DNA of 64,000 nt from Pseudomonas jessenii (GTDB taxonomy: Bacteria; Pseudomonadota; Gammaproteobacteria; Pseudomonadales; Pseudomonadaceae), in contig NZ_NIWT01000002.1 of NCBI RefSeq assembly GCF_002236115.1, positions 248,001 to 312,000 of the forward strand. Direction: 5' to 3'. Under the pieces are notes generated by a model, which saw only the letters and a list, made by a program, of their open reading frames with translations, was not told where the DNA came from and did no database searches. The position numbers and the translations under genes were made by a program. Positions 40,012-47,595 of this stretch are shown here, piece after piece. Numbering within the stretch: the first letter of the stretch is position 1; every line of letters starts with the position of its first letter.

Positions 40012-41219
40012 ATGACATCGATGTGGCGTACTTGCGGCTGGGTTCTGTTGGGAGTGCGCTGATCCTTGCGTTGTCTCTGGGTGTTCGCCATGGCTTCGGG
40101 CTGTTTCTGGCGCCGATGAGCGCCGAGTTCGGTTGGGGCCGTGAAGTCTTTGCCTTCGCCATCGCCCTGCAAAACCTGATCTGGGGCCTCGCCCAGCCAT
40201 TCACTGGTGCCCTGGCCGACCGCTTCGGCGCAGCGAAAGTGGTGCTGATCGGTGGCGTCCTGTACGCGGCCGGGCTGATTTGCATGGGGCTCTCCGACTC
40301 GGCGATGACCCTGTCCCTGAGCGCCGGCCTGCTGATCGGCATCGGACTGTCGGGTACGTCGTTCTCGGTGATCCTGGGGGTGGTCGGCCGCGCGGTGCCA
40401 CCGGAAAAACGCAGCATGGGCATGGGGATCGCGAGTGCGGCCGGTTCGTTCGGCCAGTTCGCGATGTTGCCCGGCACGCTCGGTTTGATCGGATGGCTTG
40501 GCTGGTCCGCGGCGCTGCTGGCGCTGGGCTTGCTGGTGGCGTTGATCGTGCCGCTGGTGGGCATGCTCAAGGACAAGCCGCTGCCCGTCCTGGGCCACGA
40601 ACAGACCCTTGGCGAAGCGCTGCGCGAAGCCTGCTCCCATTCCGGCTTCTGGCTGCTGGCGTTCGGCTTTTTCGTGTGCGGATTCCAGGTGGTGTTCATC
40701 GGTGTGCACCTGCCGGCCTATCTGGTGGATCAACACCTTCCGGCGACGGTCGGCACCACGGTGCTGGCACTGATCGGCCTGTTCAACATCTTCGGCACCT
40801 ATACCGCGGGATGGCTCGGCGGGCGCATGTCCAAGCCGCGTTTGCTCACCGGGTTGTACTTGCTGCGGGCGGTGGTCATTGCGTTGTTCCTGTGGGCACC
40901 GGTGACCACCACCACGGCTTATCTTTTCGGCATGGCCATGGGCTTCCTGTGGTTGTCGACGGTGCCATTGACCAACGGTACGGTGGCGACCTTGTTTGGT
41001 GTGCGAAACCTGTCCATGCTCGGTGGGATTGTTTTCCTGTTTCACCAACTCGGTTCGTTCCTGGGCGGCTGGTTGGGTGGCGTGGTGTATGACCGAACCG
41101 GGAGTTATGACTTGATCTGGCAAGTGGCGATTCTCTTGAGCCTGTTGGCCGCTGCCCTCAACTGGCCGGTGCGTGAGCGGCCGGTAGAGCGTCTGCAATC
41201 ACAAATGAGTGCGATATGA
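40012..41219 (+). CDS. MFS transporter with an apparent frameshift near the start
   Basis: A 12-helix major facilitator, probably an exporter controlled by the adjacent MarR. The ideal start is ATG at 40012, with GGAG 7 bases upstream, but this frame reads MTSMWRTCGWVLLGVR and stops at 40060-40062. The rest of the protein (GSALILALSLGVRHGFGLFLAP onward) is in another frame; adding one base near 40052 would join WVLLG to SALIL smoothly. Without it, translation would need a TTG (39999) or GTG (40023) start that replaces the natural N-terminus. It is either a one-base loss, a sequence error or a slippage site. The body is otherwise intact to residue 400. Confidence 0.8.
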
Positions 41220-41338
41220 ACAACCTTTGGCCACGGATCGCTGTAGCCGCCGTCTGCGCCTTATTGCTGGCGTTGTCGTGGTGGGGCTGGCATCAGGGCG
41301 GGCTGGCGCTGATGCAGTTGGGCATGGGTGCTTGCTAG
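41216..41338 (+). CDS. 40-residue membrane micro-protein
   Basis: Begins in a 4-base overlap (ATGA) with the MFS stop, which argues for real translation. It encodes 40 residues: a short basic N-terminus (MNNLWPR), one hydrophobic segment (about 8-24) ending in SWWGWHQ, and a second hydrophobic stretch ending in Cys. I recall similar tiny proteins in other Pseudomonas at this spot but no function. It may be a small partner of the transporter. Confidence 0.6.
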   Translation: MNNLWPRIAVAAVCALLLALSWWGWHQGGLALMQLGMGAC

Positions 41339-41393
41339 CGAGCGGCGAGGGCGAGTAACGTCGCTTTTGACGAATTATCAAGGGTGCACCGAC

Positions 41394-41960
41394 ATGCTGA
41401 TGCGCTGGATTGCAGTTCCCGCGTTGCTGGTGGCGTTTACCGGGCTGGCCTACGCGGCCGAGTGCCCGGAGCTGTTGCAAGGATCACTGCAAAAGCTGCG
41501 CGCCAAGGAATCCATCGATTTGTGCCAGCGCTTCGCCGGTAAACCGTTGGTGGTGGTCAATACCGCAAGCTTCTGTGGCTTTGCTCCGCAGTTCAAAGGC
41601 CTTGAGGCGCTGAACCAGCGCTTCAAGGATCAAGGGCTGGAGGTAATTGGCGTTCCGTCCAATGACTTCAAGCAGGAGTCAAAGGATGGCGCCGAGACTG
41701 CCAAGGTCTGCTACGTCAACTATGGTGTGACCTTCACCATGACCGAGCCGCAAAGGGTTCGCGGCGACGATGCGACGCACTTGTTCAAGGTCCTCGCCAG
41801 TCAAAGCAGCGCGCCGAAGTGGAATTTCTACAAGTATGTGGTGGACCGCCAAGGCAAGGTGGTCGCCAATTTCTCCAGCCTGACCAAGCCGGACGATCCC
41901 GAGTTCATTGCGGCGGTGGAAAAGGCCCTGGCTTCGCCACCACTTGTTTCGACCCCCTGA
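41394..41960 (+). CDS. Periplasmic glutathione peroxidase-like thiol peroxidase
   Basis: A 188-residue protein with a signal peptide ([21 protein letters not shown]) and a glutathione-peroxidase fold. The catalytic residue is Cys in [20 protein letters not shown], replacing selenocysteine, with the partner Gln/Asn region [10 protein letters not shown] and the Trp in [14 protein letters not shown]. It is likely to reduce peroxides with thioredoxin-type donors. Start at 41394 with AGGG upstream; a second Met follows at 41400. It ends in a REPIN and a shared terminator. Confidence 0.9.
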   Translation: MLMRWIAVPALLVAFTGLAYAAECPELLQGSLQKLRAKESIDLCQRFAGKPLVVVNTASFCGFAPQFKGLEALNQRFKDQGLEVIGVPSNDFKQESKDGAETAKVCYVNYGVTFTMTEPQRVRGDDATHLFKVLASQSSAPKWNFYKYVVDRQGKVVANFSSLTKPDDPEFIAAVEKALASPPLVSTP

Positions 41961-41961
41961 C

Positions 41962-42062
41962 CTGTAGGAGCGAGCTTGCTCGCGAAAATCTCAAGGCGCC
42001 TCGTAAATCCTGAAAGTACGCGTCATCGTTCGCGTTCATCGCCAGCAGGCTCGCTCCTACAA
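41962..42062. repeat. REPIN
   Basis: TGTAGGAGCGAGCTTGCTCG (from 41962) and an inverted, one-base-diverged arm GCCAGCAGGCTCGCTCCTAC (to 42060). It follows the glutathione peroxidase-like gene. Confidence 0.85.
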
Positions 42063-42065
42063 ATG

Positions 42066-42100
42066 AAAAGCCCCGCCTCCGTGAGGAGAGCGGGGCTTTT
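42066..42100. terminator. Bidirectional terminator between convergent gpx-like and fadL-like genes
   Basis: AAAAGCCCCGC (42066-42076) pairs with GCGGGGCTTTT (42090-42100); the loop itself folds by CTCC/GGAG. A and T tracts lie on both sides. Confidence 0.92.
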
Positions 42101-42140
42101 GTGATTCCGATGGCGAGCGGTTCAGGCTCGCCGGGAATCA

Positions 42141-43421
42141 TCAGAAGCGGTAGGTCGCGCCGAGACCGAAGCCGTTCGCGTAGTTGTCATACTTGGCGTT
42201 GTAGGTCTGGCCATGGTCGTCGCCGTTGACCTTGACCGATTCCTCGCGCAGGTACGAGTACGCCAAGTCGATGGTCAGGTCGTCGGTCGGGCTCCAGCCG
42301 GCGCCCACGCTGAAAATCGTGCGATCGCCAGTCGGGATGCGTGGGGAACGGTCGACGTTGTTGGTCGGTGCCTGGTCAACGGACAGGCCGGTACGCAGTA
42401 CCCATTGCTTGTTCAACTGGTAGGACGCACCGATGGCGTGAGCCCAGGTATCGTGCCAGTTCTGTTCTTCGGTGATGGTGCCGAACTGGCCGTTCAGAAC
42501 CGCCGGAACACCTGTGTTTTCAACGGTGATTTCTTTCAGGCGGCTCCAACGGGTCCAGGTGCTGCCTGCGTAAAGAGTCCACTTGTCGTCGAGCTGGTGA
42601 GTGACCGAAAAGTCCACCGATTCAGGTGTAGTCACATCCAGCGAAGCGTCGTATTTCTGGCTCGGGTTCTGGCCGACCAGGCCCAGCAGGTTGTAGTTGA
42701 CCTTGGTGTCACCCTCGAGCTTGTACTTCACTTTCGAGTGGTAGGTCAGGCCGACACGTGTGCTGTCGGTGGCTTGGACCAGCACGCCGATGTTGTAGCC
42801 CAGGGCGGTGTCGTCACCCTTGATCTTGACATGACCATCGGGCAAATTCGTTAAGGTCGGCAAGGCCGTTATGTTCGATTCCAGGCTGCCGTCGATGCGG
42901 TTGATGGTCGGGCCGAAACCGATGGAAACCTTGTCGTTGAAGGCGTAGCTGACAGTCGGTTGCACGGTGACGATCTTGACTTCGCTCTTGCTGCCGAAGT
43001 AACGACCCTCAAAGCCGTTTTCGTAGTCGGTTACCAGGCCGAACGGGGCGTATATGCCAATACCGAAGGCCCAATGGTCGTCGATTGGCTTGACGTAGTA
43101 ACCCATGGGCACAGCGATGAACGGAACCATGTCGCCGTCATTGCTGCCACGATTGTTCGGGGAGGAGCTTGCGTGGCTGATGTCAGTGTGTGCGTCGATC
43201 ATCGCAACACCGCCGGTAACTTGTTCGCGCTTGATGCGCGACATGCCGGCAGGGTTGCCAAAAATGGTGGATGCGTCGTCGGCAGAGGAAGATCGCCCGG
43301 CAAAACCTGACCCCATCCCGCTGATGCTTTGTTCGTTGAGGGCAAAGCCACTTGCAAAGATCTGGGTGGATGCCATGGCAACGGCGAGACTAATGGTGGT
43401 TTTGAGCATTACTTTTTTCAT
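42141..43421 (-). CDS. FadL-family outer membrane transporter
   Basis: A 426-residue outer-membrane beta-barrel for hydrophobic compounds such as long-chain fatty acids. The signal peptide MKKVMLKTTISLAVAMASTQIFA is followed by the FadL N-terminal hatch signature SGFALNEQSISGMGSGFAGRSS and IFGNPAGMSRI. It ends in alternating barrel strands with a C-terminal Phe (GLGATYRF), as outer-membrane proteins do. AGGAG lies 8 bases upstream of the start and overlaps a small palindrome. The natural substrate is not certain. Confidence 0.93.
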   Translation of the reverse strand: MKKVMLKTTISLAVAMASTQIFASGFALNEQSISGMGSGFAGRSSSADDASTIFGNPAGMSRIKREQVTGGVAMIDAHTDISHASSSPNNRGSNDGDMVPFIAVPMGYYVKPIDDHWAFGIGIYAPFGLVTDYENGFEGRYFGSKSEVKIVTVQPTVSYAFNDKVSIGFGPTINRIDGSLESNITALPTLTNLPDGHVKIKGDDTALGYNIGVLVQATDSTRVGLTYHSKVKYKLEGDTKVNYNLLGLVGQNPSQKYDASLDVTTPESVDFSVTHQLDDKWTLYAGSTWTRWSRLKEITVENTGVPAVLNGQFGTITEEQNWHDTWAHAIGASYQLNKQWVLRTGLSVDQAPTNNVDRSPRIPTGDRTIFSVGAGWSPTDDLTIDLAYSYLREESVKVNGDDHGQTYNAKYDNYANGFGLGATYRF

Positions 43422-43567
43422 TATTAGAACTCCTGGTGATCACCGGGGCGAAAATTACCAACATTTTCGTCCCGGCGCCATAGGCTGTATGCCTTGATTT
43501 AGAGCGGTTTTGTAGGACAATCCGACCAAAATCGCGGCGTGTTGCGCGATCTTTGGATCCAGGTGTG

Positions 43568-44050
43568 TCAGCAGGCTACCTGATTCAACGGTGAAACACA
43601 GGTTTGCCAGGCGCAGGTGAAATCACGCAGACGTCCCTGGGGCTGAAATGTCTGGCGCCAGATTCTGGCCATACCCAGCAAATCATCAGGGGCGGGGAGG
43701 GGGGTGTTCTGTTCTTCCACCAGCAGCCAGGCGATGGCAGTGGCGTAACGCAGGTTGACGGTCAACTCGAGGTGCGGGCCACTCAGGAACGCATGCTGAC
43801 TGGCCAGGCCGCGGACCAGGCTCGCACGCTCCGGATCAAGGGCCAGGTAATGGTCCCAAAGGGCCTGGTGACGGGGCTCGGCGATACGGTACAGGCCGTG
43901 CCCACGGCGGTCATGCAGGGCGGAACCAAGGGCGGACTGGCTGGCGGCAATGCCCAACAGCAGGGATTCGGCCGTAGCGCTATGGCGTCCGAGGTAGATC
44001 AAGGTCGGACGAATCACATAACGGCACAGTTCGCTGGCAGCGATACCCAT
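43568..44050 (-). CDS. Conserved hypothetical protein
   Basis: A 160-residue protein recognised only as a conserved Pseudomonas hypothetical (MGIAASELCRYVIRPTLIYLGRHSATAE at the N-terminus). It is mostly helical, with LLLGIAASQSALGSALHDR and a Trp-rich C-terminal half (AIAWLLVEEQNTPLPAPDDLLGMARIWRQTF), and has no signal peptide. To my knowledge, P. aeruginosa also has an uncharacterised gene next to its fadL homologue. Confidence 0.75.
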   Translation of the reverse strand: MGIAASELCRYVIRPTLIYLGRHSATAESLLLGIAASQSALGSALHDRRGHGLYRIAEPRHQALWDHYLALDPERASLVRGLASQHAFLSGPHLELTVNLRYATAIAWLLVEEQNTPLPAPDDLLGMARIWRQTFQPQGRLRDFTCAWQTCVSPLNQVAC

Positions 44051-44213
44051 AAAACCCTCGAAACCTGAAATGGACGGCGATACCTGAAGGGGGGGGCTTG
44101 GCAGCAGTGAATCGACTCAGGCTCGCCGCAAGCGGGTCAAGCCGCTTGAGTTGAAGTGTAGTGTCATATTCGCGCTGTAAAGGCCTGTTTTTAAAATATT
44201 TCCAGCGATCAGT

Positions 44214-44226
44214 TATAACCGTTATA
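44214..44226. promoter_or_regulatory. 13-base palindrome in the upstream gap
   Basis: TATAACCGTTATA is a perfect palindrome with a central C, in an AT-rich stretch about 165 bases upstream of the minus-strand gene that starts at 44050. Possible regulator or promoter site for that gene; nothing ties it to a known factor. Confidence 0.3.
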
Positions 44227-44275
44227 TCGGATCGTGCTTAGTCGTGATTCGAGGAAAGGGAAATATCGGGCAATA

Positions 44276-44304
44276 AAAAGCCCCGCTTTTCGGGCAGGGC
44301 TTTT
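44276..44304 (-). terminator. Terminator after the 74-residue gene
   Basis: AAAAGCCC (44276-44283) pairs with GGGCTTTT (44297-44304). Read on the minus strand it is a GC stem followed by a T-run, 25 bases past the stop of the gene at 44329-44553. Confidence 0.8.
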
Positions 44305-44328
44305 GGGTTTTTCAGCCTTTCTGGCGTT

Positions 44329-44553
44329 TCAGGCAACCAGTGCCTGACGGGTACGCTCGATCACGGCCTGCAGCGGCTCGGCGCTGGAGTATTGATCGGG
44401 GTACAGGCGTTCGCTGTGACGAGCGATGCCGTGTTCGTTGACCAGGGTGAAGCTGAAGCAGCCTTTGCGAGCGGCCATGATCAGGCAGTTCATTGGTGCA
44501 AAAGCGTTGGTTAGGGTGCGAATGGCATCCTGAGTCTGGATTTGAGTAGACAT
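44329..44553 (-). CDS. Small conserved protein of 74 residues
   Basis: A 74-residue soluble protein (MSTQIQTQDAIRTLTNAFAP, then CLIMAARKGCFSFTLVNEHGIARHSERLYPDQYSS). It has two central cysteines, no signal and no membrane segment. Recognised as a conserved Pseudomonas hypothetical. AGGA lies upstream of the start and a terminator follows, so it is probably a single-gene unit with a long leader. Function unknown. Confidence 0.75.
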   Translation of the reverse strand: MSTQIQTQDAIRTLTNAFAPMNCLIMAARKGCFSFTLVNEHGIARHSERLYPDQYSSAEPLQAVIERTRQALVA

Positions 44554-45560
44554 TATTGGGTGTTCCTACAAATGACACGGATAAGAACCGTGCAGCGTTA
44601 AAACGTTCCAGTAACGTCGATCACCATTGATCGAACGAAGAACCCGACTGGAACAAAGCAGCCAGTTTGAAGCGCTGATAAGTTGGCGCGCTTGGGCTGG
44701 CAGGTAGGTACTTAGGAGGGCAGGCAACACATCGAGGGCAAAGGTTCTGGGCCCGGGGTGAAGATCCTGATCAATTTGCAGGTTGGTTCGAGCAGAGTAG
44801 GCAGGCGGAGCAACATCCTTTGCTTTCGATTCAAAGGTTGTGTTGGCGCAAGATTTACCTGGAAACCATCGAGGTGGTCGATCCCGCTTGTTCGGTGGAG
44901 GCTTCCGTCGGGAAGGCTGACCGGGGGGATTTGTTCGACCAGAATTGACTTTCAGCTTGGTACTAACGCCGCGGATACTAACGGATTGAACTGGGCAAGG
45001 GAAGTGTGGTAGCGAAAAAAGTTTCCTGGCCGGTGCCTGATCGGGCTGTTTTGTCTTGTGGAGGCGCGCATAAAGCTGCAAGGCCTGGGATTCATGCGCC
45101 CTGTTTCGGGACAAAATCCGACCATCGGTCATCGACGTTTGTAGCCGCGCAGCCGTCTGGACACCGGGTTTGCCAGGGCTTATCCCCAGGCATGACAAAA
45201 AAATGCGCCGAAAAAGTGCATGGATATAACCATCGTAAAGGCACTTGTGCACATTAGTTGCGCGGTCTGTCACCCCGCTGTCATCTCACGTTCAAGCGTA
45301 ATGGCTGCCTGTAACCAAAATTTAAGTCAATGAAAAACATCGCTTTTTTTTACTGGTGAAAAAATCGTCAGTTTGACTGCGAGCCCCATTCCACAGGGCT
45401 TTGAGCGAGTTCAAGGGCGGTTGTCCACTGAGTTATCCACAGCTTCTGTGGATTGTCCCGAGCGCTTGCTCTAGGACGGGCGTGCCGGGATATTTTCAGC
45501 TTTACCTGTAAGAAAAAGAGAGTAAAGTTGCGCGCCTTCTGATCTGCCCCACAGTGCTTT
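44554..45560. other. 1-kb gene-poor region
   Basis: Between the small minus-strand gene and the Sel1-like gene there are about 1000 bases with no gene I trust. A 235-codon minus-strand open frame (44566-45273) has low-complexity composition, no recognisable family and no ribosome site. The region should hold two divergent promoters. It contains DnaA-box-like sequences (45180-45188 and 45421-45455) and an AT-rich block at about 45317-45370. A small RNA is possible but not shown. Confidence 0.5.
45421..45455. promoter_or_regulatory. Cluster of DnaA-box-like sequences
   Basis: TTATCCACA at 45433-45441 is an exact match to the strong DnaA box. It is flanked by TTGTCCACT (45421-45429, direct) and TGTGGATTG (45447-45455, inverted), with ATCCACAG/CTGTGGAT forming an 8-bp hairpin. 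Another box-like TTATCCCCA is at 45180-45188. Whether DnaA binds is unknown. Confidence 0.45.
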
Positions 45561-45884
45561 ATGAAGTTTCGCTCAGCCCCTGTTTCCTCTTCCTCCACAC
45601 CGCCCCCTGTTGCCCCTACCAAGCGCTTTTCCATGCGCGTGGCGGAGTGGCTGTTGGACAGTCCGCATCTGGGCGAAAACCGTAACGTCAAACACATCGC
45701 CGGACGTCTGCTCAAGCAACCGGCCCGTGAAGGCGTGGTGGCTGCGCAAAGTCGCCTTGGCCAGTTGATGTGCCGCGAATGCGGGAATGCCCGGGACCGC
45801 CGGATCGGTCAGGACCTGCTGCGTCAGGCCGCTCGGGCAGGCGATCACCGCGCTCAACAGGAACTGGGGCTGATCGAAGACTGA
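45561..45884 (+). CDS. Sel1-repeat-like small protein
   Basis: A 107-residue protein. After a Pro/Ser-rich N-terminus comes a helical region with Sel1-type text (VVAAQSRLGQLMCRECGNARDRRIGQDLLRQAARAGDHRAQQELGL), covering about one and a half repeats. Such repeats mediate protein contacts. The ATG at 45561 gives the form I recall in other Pseudomonas. Its promoter lies in the DnaA-box-bearing region. It is 61 bases upstream of rmuC. Confidence 0.8.
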   Translation: MKFRSAPVSSSSTPPPVAPTKRFSMRVAEWLLDSPHLGENRNVKHIAGRLLKQPAREGVVAAQSRLGQLMCRECGNARDRRIGQDLLRQAARAGDHRAQQELGLIED

Positions 45885-45945
45885 GCTGTCCAAGACCGGA
45901 CGCCTTGGTTAACCTTCAAGCTTTATCCGAATGGCAGGAGTGGCT

Positions 45946-47424
45946 ATGGCAATGGACTTGACCAGCGTATTGCTGGGGCTGGCAGCGGCTGCGTTGCCGT
46001 TGCTGGTATTGGCCTGGCAACTTCAGCGTCGGGCCAGCACCACGCAAGCCGATGTCGCGCTGCTGCAAGAACGCCTGGCCATGGCGCAACTGGCGCAGGA
46101 CGGATTGAATGCACAACTCGAATCCAGCCGCGATGAAGCGGCTGATCTGACCCAGGCCAACGCCGCCAAACAAGCTGATCTGGCTGCGCTGCGTCGTGAA
46201 GTCGAGTTGCTGCAGATCGAGCGCGACGACGCTCGGGACGCCGCCCATGCGTGGAATATCGAACGCGCCGGCAAAGAAGCCGAATTGCGCCGTCTGGATG
46301 CCCAGGCCGCGTCGCTCAATGCCGAATTGCGCGAGCAACAGGACAGCCATCAGCAACGCCTCAACGACCTGCAAGGTTCGCGAGACGAGTTGCGCGCGCA
46401 GTTTGCCGAGCTGGCGGGGAAAATTTTCGATGAGCGCGAGCAGCGTTTTGCCGAAACCAGCCAGCAGCGCCTGGGGCAGTTGCTCGATCCACTCAAGGAA
46501 CGCATCCAGTCCTTCGAAAAACGTGTCGAGGAAAGCTATCAGAACGAGGCCCGTGAGCGTTTCTCCCTGGCCAAGGAGTTGGAGCGCTTGCAACAGCTGA
46601 ATTTGCGCTTGAGCGATGAAGCCACCAACCTGACCCGCGCCTTGAAAGGGCAGAAGACCCAGGGCAATTGGGGCGAGCTGATTCTTGAGCGCGTGCTCGA
46701 GCATGCGGGGCTGGAGAAGGGCCGCGAGTACCAGACTCAGGTCAATCTCAAGGGGCCGGACGGCGAGCGCTTCCAGCCGGACGTGATCATTTATCTGCCG
46801 GGCGACAAGCAGGTGGTGGTCGACTCCAAGGTCAGCCTGACGGCCTATCAGCAATACGTCGCGGCTGAGGACGAGGCCATCGGCCAGATCGCCATCAAGC
46901 AGCACGTCCTGTCGTTGCGCAATCACGTCAAAGGCCTGGCCGGCAAGGATTACAAGCGCCTCGATGGCTTGCACAGCCTGGATTTCGTGTTGCTCTTCGT
47001 GCCGATCGAGGCGGCGTTTTCTGCCGCATTGCAAGCTGAGCCGACGCTGTTTCAGGAGGCATTCGACCGCAACATCGTGATCGTCAGCCCCACCACGTTG
47101 CTGGCGACCCTGCGGGTCATCGACAGCCTGTGGAAACAGGAGCGCCAGAGCCAGAATGCCCGGGAAATCGCCGAGCGGGCCGGGTGGCTGTACGACAAGT
47201 TCGTGCTGTTCATCCAGGATCTGGACGAGGTCGGCAATCGCCTGCAGCAACTGGACAAGGCCTACAGTTCGGCACGCAACAAGCTGACAGAGGGGCGCGG
47301 CAACCTGGTCAGTCGCAGTGAACAACTCAAGCTGCTGGGCGCGCGGGCAAGCAAGAGTCTGCCGGCGGACTTGCTGGAGCGGGCGATGACCGATGTGGAT
47401 GGATTGGTCGAGTTACCGGAGTAG
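45946..47424 (+). CDS. rmuC: DNA recombination protein RmuC
   Basis: A 492-residue protein: an N-terminal membrane anchor (about residues 4-22), a long coiled coil (about 30-200, rich in Gln/Ala/Leu/Glu), and the C-terminal RmuC nuclease-like domain with GNWGELILERVLEHAGLEKGREYQTQ and VVVDSKVSLTAYQQYV (the DSK motif of the restriction-like fold). It limits inversions at short inverted repeats in E. coli. ATG at 45946 has AGGAG 5 bases upstream; ATGs at 45931 and 45952 are alternatives. Confidence 0.93.
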   Translation: MAMDLTSVLLGLAAAALPLLVLAWQLQRRASTTQADVALLQERLAMAQLAQDGLNAQLESSRDEAADLTQANAAKQADLAALRREVELLQIERDDARDAAHAWNIERAGKEAELRRLDAQAASLNAELREQQDSHQQRLNDLQGSRDELRAQFAELAGKIFDEREQRFAETSQQRLGQLLDPLKERIQSFEKRVEESYQNEARERFSLAKELERLQQLNLRLSDEATNLTRALKGQKTQGNWGELILERVLEHAGLEKGREYQTQVNLKGPDGERFQPDVIIYLPGDKQVVVDSKVSLTAYQQYVAAEDEAIGQIAIKQHVLSLRNHVKGLAGKDYKRLDGLHSLDFVLLFVPIEAAFSAALQAEPTLFQEAFDRNIVIVSPTTLLATLRVIDSLWKQERQSQNAREIAERAGWLYDKFVLFIQDLDEVGNRLQQLDKAYSSARNKLTEGRGNLVSRSEQLKLLGARASKSLPADLLERAMTDVDGLVELPE

Positions 47425-47442
47425 CCCCGGGCGAGCGTGGAC

Positions 47443-47576
47443 CTTGTGGCGAGGGGGCTTGCCCCCGTTCGGCTGCGCAGCAGTCGTCAGTCCGGCAACG
47501 CGTTTTATCTGAAGAGGCTCATTGAATGGTTTGGGGCCGCTGCGCAGCCCAACGGGGGCGAGCCCCCTCGCCACAG
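47443..47576. repeat. REPIN of a second REP family
   Basis: The left arm TGTGGCGAGGGGGCTTGCCC with GGCTGCGCAGC and the right arm GCTGCGCAGCC with GGGGGCGAGCCCCCTCGCCA are inverted across about 60 bases. The core differs from the other REPs in the window (GGCGAGGGGGC instead of GGGAGCGAGC), so it is a separate family. Confidence 0.85.
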
Positions 47577-47595
47577 GAGGCTGTGTTGAACCTCG

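Noticed and set aside
44566..45273. A 235-codon minus-strand open frame in the gene-poor kilobase
   Set aside because: Low-complexity Pro/Arg/Ser-rich translation, no recognisable family, no ribosome site and no plausible signal or membrane segment.
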